Shown here: positions 15,692-28,080 of the stretch, one piece after another
Layout of the letters: each line of letters begins with the position of its first letter
Numbering within the stretch: the first letter of the stretch is position 1
From: Plantago major
Taxonomy: Eukaryota > Streptophyta > Magnoliopsida > Lamiales > Plantaginaceae
DNA: 64,000 nt
Direction of reading: 5' to 3'
NCBI GenBank assembly: GCA_026545765.1
Contig: CM048841.1
Coordinates: 99,529,352-99,593,351, forward strand
Program-made: the position numbers and the translations under genes
The notes under the pieces: model-generated
What the model was told of the DNA's origin: nothing
What the model saw: only the letters and a program-made list of their open reading frames with translations
Database searches by the model: none

Positions 15692-18180
15692 TCAATATGT
15701 GCGTAGAATTGGTTTCATACCACAAACCATATCACGTGAATAAAATTTGACACAAACTAATTCTATCGAGTGTTTCACAAAAAATTGTGTACTACCCCCT
15801 TTGAGTTTTATTGAAGAGAAGAGGTCTCGCAAATTGGTTTTTAAATCGAGGTTCGATCCACCAAAATAGTTCAATATGTGCGTAGAATATGTTTCATACC
15901 ACAAACAATATCACGTGAATAAAATTTGACACAAACTAACTCTATCGAGTGTTTCACAAAAAATCGTATACTACCCCCTTTGAGTTTTATTGAAGACAAG
16001 AGGTCTCGGAAATAGGTTTTTAAATCGAGGTTCGATCAACAAAAATAGTTCAATATGTGCGTAGAATAGGTTTCATACCACAAACCATATCACGTGAATA
16101 AAATTTGACACAAACTAACTCTATCGAGTGTTTCACAAAAAATCGTATACTACCCCCTTTGAGTTTTATTGAAGACAAGAGGTCTCGGAAATAGGTTTTT
16201 AAATCGAGGTTCGATCAACCAAAATAGTTCAATATGTGCGTAGAATTGGTTTCATACCACAAACCATATCACGTGAATAAAATTTGACACAAACTAACTC
16301 TATCGAGTGTTTCACAAAAAATCGTATACTACCCCCTTTGAGTTTTATTGAAGACAAGAGGTCTCGGAAATAGGTTTTTAAATCGAGGTTCGATCAACAA
16401 AAATAGTTCAATATGTGCGTAGAATAGGTTTCATACCACAAACCATATCACGTGAATAAAATTTGACACAAACTAATTCTATCGAGTGTTTCACAAAAAA
16501 TTGTGTACTACCCCCTTTGACTTTTATTTAAGACAAGAGGTCTCGGAAATACGTTTTTAAATCGAGGTTCGATCAACCAAAATAGTTCAATATGTGCGTA
16601 GAATTGGTTTCATACCACAAACCATATCACGTGAATAAAATTTGACACAAACTAACTCTATCGAGTGTTTCACAAAAAATCGTATACTACCCCCTTTGAG
16701 TTTTATTGAAGACAAGAGGTCTGGAAATAGGTTTTTAAATCGAGGTTCGATCAACAAAATAGTTCAATATGTGCGTAGAATAGGTTTCATACCACAAACC
16801 ATATCACGTGAATAAAATTTGACACAAACTAACTCTATCGAGTGTTTCACAAAAAATAGTGTACTACCCCCTTTGAGTTTTATTGAAGACAATAGGTCTC
16901 GCAAATTGGTTTTTAAATCGAGGTTCGATCCACCAAAATAGTTCAATATAATAGAATTTGTTTCATACAACAAACAATATCACGTGAATAAAATTTGACA
17001 CAAACTAACTCTATCGAGTATTTCACAAAAAATCGTACTACCCCTTTGAGATTTATTGAAGACAAGAGGTCTCGGAAATACGTTTTTAAATCGAGGTTCG
17101 ATCTACCAAAATAGGTCAATATGTGCGTAGAATAGGTTTCATACCACAAACCATATCATGTGAATAAAATTTGACACAAACTAACTCCATCGAGTGTTTC
17201 ACAAAAGATCGTGTACTACCCCCTTTGAGTTTTATTGAAGAGAAGAGTTTTCGGAAATACATTTTTAAATCGAGGTTCGATTAACCAAAATAGATCAATA
17301 TAAGTAGAATAGGTTTCATGCCACAAACCATATCATGTGAATAAAATTTGACACATACTAACTCTATCGAGTGTTTCACAAAAAATCGTGTACTACCCCC
17401 TTTGAGTTTTATTGAAGACAATAGGTCTCGGAAATAGGTTTTAAAATCGAGGTTCGATCAACCAAAATAGTTCAGTATGTGCGTAGAATATGTTTCATAC
17501 CACAAACCATATCATGTGAATAAAATTTGACACAAACTAACTCTATCGAGTGTTTCACAAAAAATCGTGTACTACCCCCTTTGAGTTTATTGAAGACAAG
17601 AGGTCTCGAAATACGTTTTTAAATCGAGGTTCGATTAACCAAAATAGATCAATATAATAGAGTAGGTTTCATACCACAAACCATATCATGTGAATAAAAT
17701 TTGACACAAACAAACTCTATCGTGTGTTTCACAAAAAATCATGTACTACCCCCTTTGACTTTTATTTAAGACAAGAGGTCTCGGAAATACGTTTTTAAAT
17801 CGAGGTTCGATCAACCAAAATAGTTCAATATGTGCGTAGAATTGGTTTCATACCACAAACCATATCACGTGAATAAAATTTGACACAAACTAACTATCGA
17901 GTGTTTCACAAAAATCGGTACTACCCCTTTGAGTTTTATTGAAGACAAGAGGTCTCGAAATAGATTTTTAAATCGAGGTTCGAGCAACCAAAATAGTTCA
18001 ATATGTCGTAGAATATGTTTCACACCACAAACCATATCATGTGAATAAAATTTGACACAAACTAACTCTATCGAGTGTTTCACAAAAATATGTACTACCC
18101 CCTTTGAGATTTATTGAAGAGAAGAGGTCTCGGAAATACGTTTTTAAATCGAGGTTCAATCAACAAAATAGTTCAATATG
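15692..18180. repeat. 14-monomer higher-order repeat, copy 2
   Basis: Directly follows copy 1 with the same variant order. It carries several short deletions relative to copy 1, such as ATATAATAGAAT for ATATGTGCGTAGAAT at about 16946 and 17653, and a missing AT in the ACTATATCGAG monomer near 17890. It ends where the sequence switches to the 7.3-kb-type sub-block. Confidence 0.7.
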
Positions 18181-19750
18181 CGTAGAATTGGTTTCATACC
18201 ACAAACCATATCACGTGAATAAAATTTGACACAAACTAATTCTATCTAGTGTTTCACAAAAAATTGTGTACTACCCCCTTTGAGTTTTATTGAAGACAAG
18301 AGGTCTCGGAAATAGATTTTTAAATCGAGGTTCGAGCAACCAAAATAGTTCAATATGTGCGTAGAATATGTTTCACACCACAAACCATATCATGTGAATA
18401 AAATTTGACACAAACTAACTCTATCGAATGTTTCACAAAAAATCGTACTACCCCCTTTGAGTTTATTGAAGAGAAGAGGTCTCGGAAATACGTTTTTAAA
18501 TCGAGGTTCGATCAACAAAAATAGTTCAATATGTGCGTAGAATTGGTTTCATACCACAAACCATATCACGTGAATAAAATTTGACACAAACTAATTCTAT
18601 CTAGTGTTTCACAAAAAATTGTGTACTACCCCCTTTGAGTTTTATTGAAGAGAAGAGGTCTCGGAAATACGTTTTTAAATCGAGGTTCGATCAACCAAAA
18701 TAGTTCAATATGTGCGTAGAATAGGTTTCATGCCACAAACCATATCATGTGAATAAAATTTGACACAAACTAACTCTATCGAGTGTTTCACAAAAAATAG
18801 TGTACTACCCCCTTTGAGTTTTATTGAAGACAATAGGTCTCGGAAATAGGTTTTAAAATCGAGGTTCGATCAACCAAAATAGTTCAATATGTGCGTAGAA
18901 TATGTTTCATACCACAAACCATATCATGTGAATAAAATTTGACACAAACTAACTCTATCGAATGTTTCACAAAAAATCGTGTACTACCCCCTTTGAGTTT
19001 ATTGAAGACAAGAGGTCTCGAAAATACGTTTTTAAATCGAGGTTCGATTAACCAAAATAGATCAATATGTGCGTAGAGTAGGTTTCATACCACAAACCAT
19101 ATCATGTGAATAAAATTTGACACAAACAAACTCTATCGAGTGTTTCACAAAAAATCATGTACTACCCCCTTTGACTTTTATTTAAGACAAGAGGTCTCGG
19201 AAATACGTTTTTAAATCGAGGTTCGATCAACCAAAATAGTTCAATATGTGCGTAGAATTGGTTTCATACCACAAACCATATCACGTGAATAAAATTTGAC
19301 ACAAACTAACTCTATCGAGTGTTTCACAAAAAATCGTATACTACCCCCTTTGAGTTTTATTGAAGACAAGAGGTCTCGGAAATAGGTTTTTAAATCGAGG
19401 TTCGATCAACAAAAATAGTTCAATATGTGCGTAGAATAGGTTTCATACCACAAACCATATCACGTGAATAAAATTTGACACAAACTAACTATATCGAGTG
19501 TTTCACAAAAAATCGTGTACTACCCCCTTTGAGTTTTATTGAAGACAAGAGGTCTCGGAAATAGATTTTTAAATCGAGGTTCGAGCAACCAAAATAGTTC
19601 AATATGTGCGTAGAATATGTTTCACACCACAAACCATATCATGTGAATAAAATTTGACACAAACTAACTCTATCGAGTGTTTCACAAAAAATCGTGTACT
19701 ACCCCCTTTGAGATTTATTGAAGAGAAGAGGTCTCGGAAATACGTTTTTA
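17980..19750. repeat. Third copy of a ~1.75-kb satellite sub-block
   Basis: This run of about ten monomers matches 7290-9060 and 23150-24930 monomer by monomer. Shared markers are GTTCAATCAAC (18154), CTAATTCTATCTAG, CGAATGTTTC (18425), GAGTAGG (19076), the CAAACAAACTC monomer with ATCATG, and the GTTTCACACC monomer. The offset from the 7.3-kb copy is about 10.68 kb. It sits between two copies of the 14-15-monomer repeat, so the two repeat types are interleaved. Confidence 0.75.
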
Positions 19751-19774
19751 AATCGAGGTTCGATCAACAAAAAT

Positions 19775-22280
19775 AGTTCAATATGTGCGTAGAATTGGTT
19801 TCATACCACAAACCATATCACGTGAATAAAATTTGACACAAACTAATTCTATCGAGTGTTTCACAAAAAATTGTGTACTACCCCCTTTGAGTTTTATTGA
19901 AGAGAAGAGGTCTATAAATTGGTTTTTAAATCGAGGTTCGATCCACCAAAATAGTTCAATATGTGCGTAGAATATGTTTCATACCACAAACAATATCACG
20001 TGAATAAAATTTGACACAAACTAACTCTATCGAGTGTTTCACAAAAAATCGTATACTACCCCCTTTGAGTTTTATTGAAGACAAGAGGTCTCGGAAATAG
20101 GTTTTTAAATCGAGGTTCGATCAACAAAAATAGTTCAATATAATAGAATAGGTTTCATACCACAAACCATATCACGTGAATAAAATTTGACACAAACTAA
20201 CTCTATCGAGTGTTTCACGAAAAATCGTATACTACCCCCTTTGAGTTTTATTGAAGACAAGAGGTCTCGGAAATAGGTTTTTAAATCGAGGTTCGATCAA
20301 CCAAAATAGTTCAATATGTGCGTAGAATTGGTTTCATACCACAAACCATATCACGTGAATAAAATTTGACACAAACTAACTCTATCGAGTGTTTCACAAA
20401 AAATCGTATACTACCCCCTTTGAGTTTTATTGAAGACAAGAGGTCTCGGAAATAGGTTTTTAAATCGAGGTTCGATCAACAAAAATAGTTCAATATGTGC
20501 GTAGAATAGGTTTCATACCACAAACCATATCACGTGAATAAAATTTGACACAAACTAATTCTATCGAGTGTTTCACAAAAAATTGTGTACTACCCCCTTT
20601 GACTTTTATTTAAGACAAGAGGTCTCGGAAATACGTTTTTAAATCGAGGTTCGATCAACCAAAATAGTTCAATATGTGCGTAGAATTGGTTTCATACCAC
20701 AAACCATATCACGTGAATAAAATTTGACACAAACTAACTCTATCGAGTGTTTCACAAAAAATCGTATACTACCCCCTTTGAGTTTTATTGAAGACAAGAG
20801 GTCTCGGAAATAGGTTTTTAAATCGAGGTTCGATCAACAAAAATAGTTCAATATGTGCGTAGAATAGGTTTCATACCACAAACCATATCACGTGAATAAA
20901 ATTTGACACAAACTAACTCTATCGAGTGTTTCACAAAAAATAGTGTACTACCCCCTTTGAGTTTTATTGAAGACAATAGGTCTATAAATTGGTTTTTAAA
21001 TCGAGGTTCGATCCACCAAAATAGTTCAATATGTGCGTAGAATATGTTTCATACCACAAACAATATCATGTGAATAAAATTTGACACAAACTAACTCTAT
21101 CGAGTGTTTCACAAAAAATCGTGTACTACCCCCTTTTAGATTTATTGAAGACAAGAGGTCTCGGAAATACGTTTTTAAATCGAGGTTCGATCTACCAAAA
21201 TAGGTCAATATGTGCGTAGAATAGGTTTCATACCACAAACCATATCATGTGAATAAAATTTGACACAAACTAACTCCATCGAGTGTTTCACAAAAGATCG
21301 TGTACTACCCCCTTTGAGTTTTATTGAAGAGAAGAGTTTTCGGAAATACATTTTTAAATCGAGGTTCGATCAACCAAAATAGTTCAATATGTGCGTAGAA
21401 TAGGTTTCATGCCACAAACCATATCATGTAAATAAAATTTGACACATACTAACTCTATCGAGTGTTTCACAAAAAATCGTGTACTACCCCCTTTGAGTTT
21501 TATTGAAGACAATAGGTCTCGGAAATAGGTTTTAAAATCGAGGTTCGATCAACCAAAATAGTTCAGTATGTGCGTAGAATATGTTTCATACCACAAACCA
21601 TATCATGTGAATAAAATTTGACACAAACTAACTCTATCGAGTGTTTCACAAAAAATCGTGTACTACCCCCTTTGAGTTTATTGAAGACAAGAGGTCTCGA
21701 AAATACATTTTTAAATCGAGGTTCGATTAACCAAAATAGATCAATATAAGTAGAGTAGGTTTCATACCACAAACCATATCATGTGAATAAAATTTGACAC
21801 AAACAAACTCTATCGTGTGTTTCACAAAAAATCATGTACTACCCCCTTTGACTTTTATTTAAGACAAGAGGTCTCGGAAATACGTTTTTAAATCGAGGTT
21901 CGATCAACCAAAATAGTTCAATATGTGCGTAGAATTGGTTTCATACCACAAACCATATCACGTGAATAAAATTTGACACAAACTAACTCTATCGAGTGTT
22001 TCACAAAAAATCGTATACTACCCCCTTTGAGTTTTATTGAAGACAAGAGGTCTCGGAAATAGGTTTTTAAATCGAGGTTCGATCAACCAAAATAGTTCAA
22101 TATGTGCGTAGAATAGGTTTCATACCACAAACCATATCACGTGAATAAAATTTGACACAAACTAACTATATCGAGTGTTTCACAAAAAATCGTGTACTAC
22201 CCCCTTTGAGTTTTATTGAAGACAAGAGGTCTCGGAAATAGATTTTTAAATCGAGGTTCGAGCAACCAAAATAGTTCAAT
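19775..22280. repeat. 14-15-monomer higher-order repeat, copy 3
   Basis: Third copy of the same variant order, about 4083 bp from copy 2 (TTTTAGATTT monomer at 21026 against 16943; CATCGAG monomer at 21272 against 17190). It has one extra CGTATAC monomer near 21930, so it is 15 rather than 14 monomers long. Its right part overlaps the left part of block copy B, which shows nested duplication. Confidence 0.65.
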
Positions 22281-25200
22281 ATGTGGGTAGAATATGTTTC
22301 ACACCACAAACCATATCATGTGAATAAAATTTGACACAAACTAACTCTATCGAGTGTTTCACAAAAAATCGTGTACTACCCCCTTTGAGATTTATTGAAG
22401 AGAAGAGGTCTCGGAAATACGTTTTTAAATCGAGGTTCGATCAACAAAAATAGTTCAATATGTGCGTAGAATTGGTTTCATACCACAAACCATATCACGT
22501 GAATAAAATTTGACACAAACTAATTCTATCTAGTGTTTCACAAAAAATTGTGTACTACCCCCTTTGAGTTTTATTGAAGAGAGGAGGTCTCGGAAATACG
22601 TTTTTAAATCGAGGTTCGATCAACCAAAATAGTTCAATATGTGTGTAGAATAGGTTTCATGCCACAAACCATATCATGTGAATAAAATTTGACACAAACT
22701 AACTCTATCGAGTGTTTCACCAAAAATAGTGTACTACCCCCTTTGAGTTTTATTGAAGACAATAGGTCTCGCAAATTGGTTTTTAAATCGAGGTTCGATC
22801 CACCAAAATATTTCAATATGTGCGTAGAATATGTTTCATACCACAAACAATATCATGTGAATAAAATTTGACACAAACTAACTCTATCGAGTGTTTCACA
22901 AAAAATCGTGTACTACCCCCTTTGAGATTTATTGAAGACAAGAGGTCTCGGAAATACGTTTTTAAATCGAGGTTCGATCTACCAAAATAGGTCAATATGT
23001 GCGTAGAATAGGTTTCATACCACAAACCATATCACGTGAATAAAATTTGACACAAACTAACTATATCGAGTGTTTCACAAAAAATCGTGTACTACCCCCT
23101 TTGAGTTTTATTGAAGACAAGAGGTCTCGGAAATAGATTTTTAAATCGAGGTTCGAGCAACCAAAATAGTTCAATATGTGCGTAGAATATGTTTCACACC
23201 ACAAACCATATCATGTGAATAAAATTTGACACAAACTAACTCTATCGAGTGTTTCACAAAAAATCGTGTACTACCCCCTTTGAGATTTATTGAAGAGAAG
23301 AGGTCTCGGAAATACGTTTTTAAATCGAGGTTCAATCAACAAAAATAGTTCAATATGTGCGTAGAATTGGTTTCATACCACAAACCATATCACGTGAATA
23401 AAATTTGACACAAACTAATTCTATCTAGTGTTTCACAAAAAATTGTGTACTACCCCCTTTGAGTTTTATTGAAGACAAGAGGTCTCGGAAATAGATTTTT
23501 AAATCGAGGTTCGAGCAACCAAAATAGTTCAATATGTGCGTAGAATATGTTTCACACCACAAACCATATCATGTGAATAAAATTTGACACAAACTAACTC
23601 TATCGAATGTTTCACAAAAAATCGTGTACTACCCCCTTTGAGTTTATTGAAGAGAAGAGGTCTCGGAAATACGTTTTTAAATCGAGGTTCGATCAACAAA
23701 AATAGTTCAATATGTGCGTAGAATTGGTTTCATACCACAAACCATATCACGTGAATAAAATTTGACACAAACTAATTCTATCTAGTGTTTCACAAAAAAT
23801 TGTGTACTACCCCCTTTGAGTTTTATTGAATAGAAGTGGTATCGGAAAAAAGTTTTAAAAACGAGGTTCGATCAACCAAAATAGTTCAATATGTGCGTAG
23901 AATAGGTTTCATGCCACAAACCATATCATGTGAATAAAATTTGACACAAACTAACTCTATCGAGTGTTTCACAAAAAATAGTGTACTACCCCCTTTGAGT
24001 TTTATTGAAGACAATAGGTCTCGGAAATAGGTTTTAAAATCGAGGTTCGATCAACCAAAATAGTTCAATATGTGCGTAGAATATGTTTCATACCACAAAC
24101 CATATCATGTGAATAAAATTTGACACAAACTAACTCTATCGAATGTTTCACAAAAAATCGTGTACTACCCCCTTTGAGTTTATTGAAGACAAGAGGTCTC
24201 GAAAATACGTTTTTAAATCGAGGTTCGATTAACCAAAATAGATCAATATGTGCGTAGAGTAGGTTTCATACCACAAACCATATCATGTGAATAAAATTTG
24301 ACACAAACAAACTCTATCGAGTGTTTCACAAAAAATCATGTACTACCCCCTTTGACTTTTATTTAAGACAAGAGGTCTCGGAAATACGTTTTTAAATCGA
24401 GGTTCGATCAACCAAAATAGTTCAATATGTGCGTAGAATTGGTTTCATACCACAAACCATATCACGTGAATAAAATTTGACACAAACTAACTCTATCGAG
24501 TGTTTCACAAAAAATCGTATACTACCCCCTTTGAGTTTTATTGAAGACAAGAGGTCTCGGAAATAGGTTTTTAAATCGAGGTTCGATCAACAAAAATAGT
24601 TCAATATGTGCGTAGAATAGGTTTCATACCACAAACCATATCACGTGAATAAAATTTGACACAAACTAACTATATCGAGTGTTTCACAAAAAATCGTGTA
24701 CTACCCCCTTTGAGTTTTATTGAAGACAAGAGGTCTCGGAAATAGATTTTTAAATCGAGGTTCGAGCAACCAAAATAGTTCAATATGTGCGTAGAATATG
24801 TTTCACACCACAAACCATATCATGTGAATAAAATTTGACACAAACTAACTCTATCGAGTGTTTCACAAAAAATCGTGTACTACCCCCTTTGAGATTTATT
24901 GAAGAGAAGAGGTCTCGGAAATACGTTTTTAAATCGAGGTTCGATCAACAAAAATAGTTCAATATGTGCGTAGAATTGGTTTCATACCACAAACCATATC
25001 ACGTGAATAAAATTTGACACAAACTAATTCTATCGAGTGTTTCACAAAAAATTGTGTACTACCCCCTTTGAGTTTTATTGAAGAGAAGAGGTCTCGGAAA
25101 TACGTTTTTAAATCGAGGTTCGATCAACCAAAATAGTTCAATATGTGCGTAGAATAGGTTTCATGCCACAAACCATATCATGTGAATAAAATTTGACACA

Positions 25201-25850
25201 AACTAACTCTATCGAGTGTTTCACAAAAAATAGTGTACTACCCCCTTTGAGTTTTATTGAAGACAATAGGTCTCGCAAATTGGTTTTTAAATCGAGGTTC
25301 GATCCACCAAAATAGTTCAATATGTGCGTAGAATATGTTTCATACCACAAACAATATCATGTGAATAAAATTTGACACAAACTAACTCTATCGAGTGTTT
25401 CACAAAAAATCGTGTACTACCCCCTTTTAGATTTATTGAAGACAAGAGGTCTCGGAAATACGTTTTTAAATCGAGGTTCGATCTACCAAAATAGGTCAAT
25501 ATGTGCGTAGAATAGGTTTCATACCACAAACCATATCATGTGAATAAAATTTGACACAAACTAACTCCATCGAGTGTTTCACAAAAGATCGTGTACTACC
25601 CCCTTTGAGTTTTATTGAAGAGAAGAGTTTTCGGAAATACATTTTTAAATCGAGGTTCGATCAACCAAAATAGTTCAATATGTGCGTAGAATAGGTTTCA
25701 TGCCACAAACCATATCATGTGAATAAAATTTGACACATACTAACTCTATCGAGTGTTTCACAAAAAATCGTGTACTACCCCCTTTGAGTTTTATTGAAGA
25801 CAAGAGGTCTCGGAAATAGGTTTTAAAATCGAGGTTCGATCAACCAAAAT
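21385..25850. repeat. Higher-order satellite block, copy B (~25 monomers)
   Basis: Second copy of the 5520-9980 block, with the same order of variant monomers over about 4.4 kb. At the left the match decays near 21385-21560 (CACATACTAAC here, CACAAACTAAC in the other copy). At the right it ends near 25850. A 35-base cluster of changes at 23830-23865 is private to this copy. Copy B is interrupted just beyond its end by the copia insertion at 26029. Confidence 0.8.
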
Positions 25851-26028
25851 AGTTCAATATGTGCGTAGAATATGTTTCATACCACAAACCATATCATGTG
25901 AATAAAATTTGACACAAACTAACTCTATCGAGTGTTTCACAAAAAATCGTGTACTACCCCCTTTGAGTTTATTGAAGACAAGAGGTCTCGAAAATACGTT
26001 TTTAAATCGAGGTTCGATTAACCAAAAT

Positions 26029-27694
26029 TGTTGGTCCAGATAACGGCAAAGTAAAAGACTAGAAGGAGGGGGGGGTGAATAGTCTTTTAAAACTTTTGTC
26101 GATAACAAATGTTTCTCAGATATCTGAATGGATATCTGATACTTAGAATCAGAGTGCGGAAGACTTAATAAAGATAAGTGTAGAAACAGTTAATAAGTGT
26201 GTGTGTGTTGCTGAAGTATCAATACAGAAATGTAAATGACACAGCAAGTATAGTGGTATCTGGAGGTGGCGTAATCCTCCAACTAATCCACTTCGGTCTA
26301 TCAGAGACCTAGAATTCACTAGAACAGATAATTGAGATAACCTTACAAAAATCCTATTCTAAGATTCTGAACAATTGGTTCCCAACCAAATGTTCCCCAT
26401 GAGTTGTTCCCTAGCTTCTTCAGCCAAGTACTTCCTATACTCAGAAACCTTTGAGTTGTTCCCTAGCTTCCCAAGCTAAGTACTTCCTATACTCAAAAAC
26501 TTTGGAGTTATTCCTTAGTTTCCCAAATCAAGTACTTCCTATACTCCTAACCTTGGAGTTATTCCCGATTTTTCAAACTAAGTACTTCACTGTACTCACG
26601 CGGTTTTGGTGTTGGTTTCGGTTTGAGTTGTCGATGAGCGTCTTAATAACTTTTCGCTTATTCAGATAGCTCTGTGAACTAAGTTACTTAATACACTTTA
26701 CAGCGTATGGTATCTAGTTCGATTTTACTGACCCAAGTCTTATGATATCTGTTCAAGAGAATGAATCTCAGATAGTTGATCTTTTGATTCAACTCCTTCA
26801 CAGATAGCTTTGCTTGTTTAGGATCAGGACACTTAGAACTTCAGTGTTTACTCAAGATCACAAGCTTTAGTCGCAACAGAAAGCTTTGATAATAAGTAAG
26901 TTGCTTTGAGAGAGTAGAATGTTCAGAGTTCTATGTTTCAGCGTATGCAATGTGTGTTCTCTCAAGCTGTCTAAGTGTTTATATTTATAGATGGATTTGA
27001 GTGCCGTTTGAATAGTATCCGTTAGGCTCAAATTCAAACTATCGATATCTGTGTATATAATCTTTGTGAGTTTGTCTTCTTCTCAGAAGTTGCCGTTGCT
27101 TTTACTCAGACATCTCTGTCCGTGCATTAAATGCTTTGTACTATACTTTTTGTCCTGTAGTGTCAACGGAACTATGCTTTGTATCAGAGACTAGACTTGT
27201 TGTCTGATTCTTTGCACATCCTTATCTTCATTCTTCAGATACCACTTGTATTTATCGAAACAACTTTATTTGCAATATATGTTTCTCTTTCAGAAACGTG
27301 GTTAATGCTCAAGGTATCTGAGAATAGATATATGTGGACACTTTCCTTGTTTTCAGATATGTATCTCATTTCTCAGATATCTCTTGTGACACAGTTTGTT
27401 TGAAACTGTTCGCGTCTACAAGATATCTTAACAGATTCAGTAATCTTGTGCAGTTTTCTTCAAATCTTCAAAAGTTGTTGAGCTTTCTGCTTGGATGTCT
27501 TCTTCTTGGTCTTCTCTTCATAAAATAAAAATTACATTTTGAGACCTAACATCCTATACAAGATTAGCTAGACTATCATACTTAGTGGGTTTCCTCTTTT
27601 ACAATGTTCAAGTGAACCAAGAGTACTAATCACCTTTCTGAGACTAAGATAAGTCATCATGTTGCTGAACAAAATCTAAACAGATATTCTAACA
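26029..27694 (-). repeat. Copia 3' LTR (1666 bp)
   Basis: On the plus strand it begins TGTTGGTCC and ends TTCTAACA, so in element orientation it starts TGTTAG and ends CA. It is paired with 40226-41879. The element's TATA box on the minus strand is CTATAAATAT, the complement of 26981-26990, which puts transcription start roughly 30 bp further along at about 26950. The LTR contains palindromic CAGATATCTG near its start. A G-run around 26065-26075 is longer than in the other LTR. Confidence 0.92.
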
Positions 27695-27713
27695 AATTTC
27701 CCCCATTTTGATC
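27695..27713 (-). other. Copia polypurine tract
   Basis: Immediately inside the 3' LTR. On the minus strand it reads GATCAAAATGGGGGAAATT, a purine-rich run ending at the LTR edge, which is where the plus-strand primer of an LTR retrotransposon lies. The same sequence next to the other LTR (41880-41898) is the key evidence for a second truncated copy. Confidence 0.85.
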
Positions 27714-28080
27714 AGTCAACGATGACTATCTTCCCTATTACAAATCTGGATGAGGAAACAATCCACCACTTAATCATTTCTTGAGATCTTTCAAATCATA
27801 TAATTAAGTGCAGAAAGTAGACATCAACCAAATCACAAGGTGTGATCTTTGCTGACAAGTTATCTTTTATAGAATATTATCTGAGAGTAAGTTCTTCAGA
27901 TAAGTCGCAACTTAAGATTACAGATAACTTTGATACAGAATACAGTTGAGCTCAGTCAGCAAAAATACAAAAACTACATAGTAAATTAGGACAACAGGAG
28001 TAACCAAGCTCCAAGTAAACATCCTAAAGAACTAGTCTTCAAGTCTTCAATCTTCAAGTCTTCAACAAAATTTCTATGGA
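27714..28080 (-). other. Copia internal 3' untranslated region
   Basis: Lies between the accessory ORF stop and the polypurine tract. No coding signal is seen. A 15-bp tandem duplication (CAAGTCTTCAATCTT) near 28040 is absent from the matching second copy at about 42225. Confidence 0.7.

Larger units (their letters stand above)
1..26028. repeat. ~179-bp satellite DNA array, part I
   Basis: Head-to-tail tandem array filling the first 26 kb and continuing past the left edge, about 145 monomers. Identical variant words recur at 179-bp spacing (for example, equivalent points at 10695, 10874 and 11053). Landmarks within a monomer, in order: GGTTTCATACCACAAACC, a CACAAAAAATCG A-tract, CTACCCCCTTTGAG, GAAGACAAGAGGTCTCGG, TTTTTAAATCGAGG, and CAATATGTGCGTAGAAT. 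The monomer is AT-rich with spaced A- and T-tracts, and its length is close to one nucleosome repeat, as in many plant centromeric or pericentromeric satellites (family knowledge; chromosomal position is inference). The first ~4 kb is a run of similar monomers. Beyond it, variant monomers recur in fixed orders. The array is cut at 26028 by a copia LTR just after ACCAAAAT. No genes are seen inside. Confidence 0.97.

Noticed and set aside
1961-25529. Many 60-84-residue open frames in the satellite, chiefly minus-strand frames starting MWYETYSTHIL
   Set aside because: They are by-products of a repeat with few stops in one frame. The 179-bp unit is not a multiple of three, so the frame never continues into the next monomer, and there is no start context or protein family resemblance.
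1-26028. Regular direct repeats suggesting a CRISPR array
   Set aside because: The whole 179-bp unit is repeated without unique spacers, and the context is a plant nuclear genome. It is a satellite.
26451-27528. Plus-strand open frames of 64-74 residues within the copia LTR (also at 40639 and 41353)
   Set aside because: They run antisense to the element, are not preserved equally in both LTRs, and have low-complexity hydrophobic translations.
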